Below, one piece after another: positions 62,901 to 64,000 of a stretch of 64,000 bases of DNA (its first letter is position 1; each line of letters opens with the position of its first letter). Source of the DNA: Haliclona indistincta (Eukaryota > Porifera > Demospongiae > Haplosclerida > Chalinidae); NCBI GenBank assembly GCA_964017065.1, contig OZ024788.1:6874875-6938874 (forward strand), in the 5' to 3' direction. The translations under genes were made by a program, and so were the position numbers. A model generated the notes under the pieces. The model did not search any database, was not told where the DNA came from, and worked only from the letters and a program-made list of their open reading frames with translations.

Positions 62901-63871
62901 TTATTGCTGTTGGGTTTGCCATTCCTCAAGTACTCCCATCTCCTCTACTAGTTGATGATAATGAGCATCGCAGTGGATTTAATGTATGTTGTAGTAGGAC
63001 TTTAGCTCAATAGTTGCATGATGGTGAAGGTTTAGAAACAATAATAACCTGGGAGTGGTGTCATACAATACAGACTTTAGGCAGCATTATTAGCTAAATA
63101 ATTTGTCCCAAATAATTCCTTAAATTCTTTTGATTTATAAGCGCATGACGCATCTATGACGCAACAATTATAAGGTTCAAATTTGATAAGTGCTTCATAC
63201 ACACATAATAAGATTCTTCTGAATTTAAGGGTTCGCTAGCACGGCACTTAACCTGATTCTGTTTATACAGGAATTTGATGTGTTTTTACAATACAAGGCT
63301 TTTCAATGTCTCAGCAGTGCATCTATTCCATGGCAAATATTCATCTTTGCCTACCTGGGTGGTCTACATATCATTGCCATCATACTGGCTGTGCAGACAC
63401 GTAAAGTGAAAATAAAAGCACTAAATGAAACAAAAGAGGTCACGGCCATCATCTACATATCAAGCATCATGCTAGTGTTGCTGATATCAGTATCATTTAC
63501 AGTGACTCAGTTTAAGAACATCAGTGAAGCTTGCATCTCTACTGGATTACTCACTATATCAACCAGTTTTCTTATTGCTAACTTTGCTCCTAAGGTAAGT
63601 ACTATACATGATACTCTACTGTATAGTATCTGCTCAGTTATGAATTATCCACGACACTAAGAGCCTACTTAGATGTCAAGTGCTCCACACAATTTACTTG
63701 TGATTTACTGTAATGTAGATGTGGAAGGTGTACAAAGAACCTAATTATGATGAAAAGAACAATTCATCTCAACTAGATTCGACTCAGCAAATTAGTGAGT
63801 ATTCCAAAATAGCAATGCTTGAAAATAAAATCAAGACATTGGAGTCTCAGTTGAACAAGCAATTGGTTCAT
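56944..63871 (+). CDS. GABA-B receptor-like class C GPCR, copy B (intact to window edge)
   Basis: Exons 56944-57180, 58069-58209, 58408-58578, 58941-59039, 59951-60016, 60078-60281, 61129-61407, 61500-61569, 61734-61820, 62106-62250, 62497-62623, 62679-62786, 62840-62983, 63271-63594, 63719-63871. They give 2355 nt (785 codons) in one frame. Same architecture as copy A: signal peptide (MLSVGSYCRLFLLLSVISS), venus-flytrap domain, seven helices with intact TM4 (DWHMIILILTIATVMAVIIA), long TM5-TM6 loop (VQTRKVKIKALNETKEV) and coiled coil (MLENKIKTLESQLNKQL) ending in a donor, so at least one exon lies beyond 63871. Such receptors couple to G proteins at the plasma membrane. The ligand is not predictable here. 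Exons 6-8 and 10-14 are almost identical to copy A, while introns differ more. Confidence 0.93.
57638..57982. mobile_element. Inverted repeat in GABA-B-like B intron 1
   Basis: Arms of about 90 bp share AAAAAATCCGGCATA and TTGGTATCATGTTAAAGCTC in opposite orientation (57650-57730 and 57890-57975). The minus-strand open frame across it is not supported as a gene. Confidence 0.7.
59162..59717. mobile_element. ~556-bp MITE in GABA-B-like B intron 4
   Basis: AAGAGTATGCAACCGTCAAT and its inverse at the right end; homology continues through CCCCCTAGGAC and TTTGACATTTTCTACGTC, about 60 bp per arm. Inside is a GTGCATTGTATGGCTTGTAT tandem repeat (59350-59475). Confidence 0.88.
60334..60502. mobile_element. 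169-bp pogo/Tigger-type MITE with TA duplication
   Basis: CAGTAGAACCCCTCTTAGAG and the inverse of CTTAGAGAGGTTCCACTG; TA at 60332-60333 and 60503-60504. Complete relative of the fragment in YOD1 intron 7. Confidence 0.88.
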
Positions 63872-64000
63872 GTAAGTACAATACTGTGTACGTCACTGCT
63901 GTCTATTGTAAAATTTTTAACAGACTAGATCAAACTCGAGTGTGGGTGGTACAATGCTGGATTCAGTTGCAGAATGAAGACCAAGAATAATAATAATAAT

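Overview
The window is animal nuclear DNA, most likely from a demosponge (Amphimedon-like). Genes are split by many GT-AG introns, many of them short, base composition is AT-rich, and the families are metazoan: DENN/SBF, YOD1, CARD, TRAF/MATH, NACHT and class C GPCRs. It is packed with small inverted-repeat transposons. The species is an inference, since no species-specific marker was checked.

Layout. 0.4-10.8 kb is a housekeeping block: the 5' end of an SBF/MTMR5-13-type DENN gene (-), a complete mitochondrial-type branched-chain aminotransferase (-, 392 codons over 13 exons), and head-to-head with it a complete YOD1-type deubiquitinase (+, 322 codons over 8 exons). 11-45 kb holds two paralogous minus-strand genes that share the same five-exon plan (CARD, short linker, two exons of an uncharacterised helical region, then a RING-led last exon). 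The proximal one (45.2-41.6 kb) ends in TRAF zinc fingers and three MATH-like repeats. The distal one (38.4-11.0 kb) ends in a transmembrane segment and a NACHT NTPase. A copy of the last bases of YOD1 lies just downstream of the MATH paralog, so the pair looks like a segmental tandem duplication followed by replacement of the C-terminal module. 49-64 kb holds two tandem GABA-B-receptor-like genes (+).

Main discovery. The NACHT exon is cut between Walker A and Walker B by a 7.1 kb Mutator-like element (12236-19337). A 9-bp target duplication (GTCTATAAC) flanks it, and removing the element plus one duplicate copy restores the NACHT reading frame exactly. The element carries one 15-exon gene whose exons join in frame into a B-box finger, RecQ helicase, MULE DDE transposase and Ulp1-like cysteine protease, apart from a 1-nt frameshift in the RecQ part. 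Its ends are inverted arrays of 43-50 bp subterminal repeats.

The introns of the NACHT gene (20.2-38 kb) are a transposon graveyard: a frameshifted SWIM-YqaJ-PHD gene, a truncated Ty3/gypsy element with a 190-bp 5' LTR, many terminal-inverted-repeat elements with readable target duplications (TA, TAA, TACTG, TTAA), a higher-order tandem repeat, and a near-perfect TTAA-flanked fold-back element. A second fold-back of the same family lies just upstream of the gene. The upstream GABA-B-like copy carries a 4-bp insertion that breaks the frame in TM4; the downstream copy is open to the window edge.
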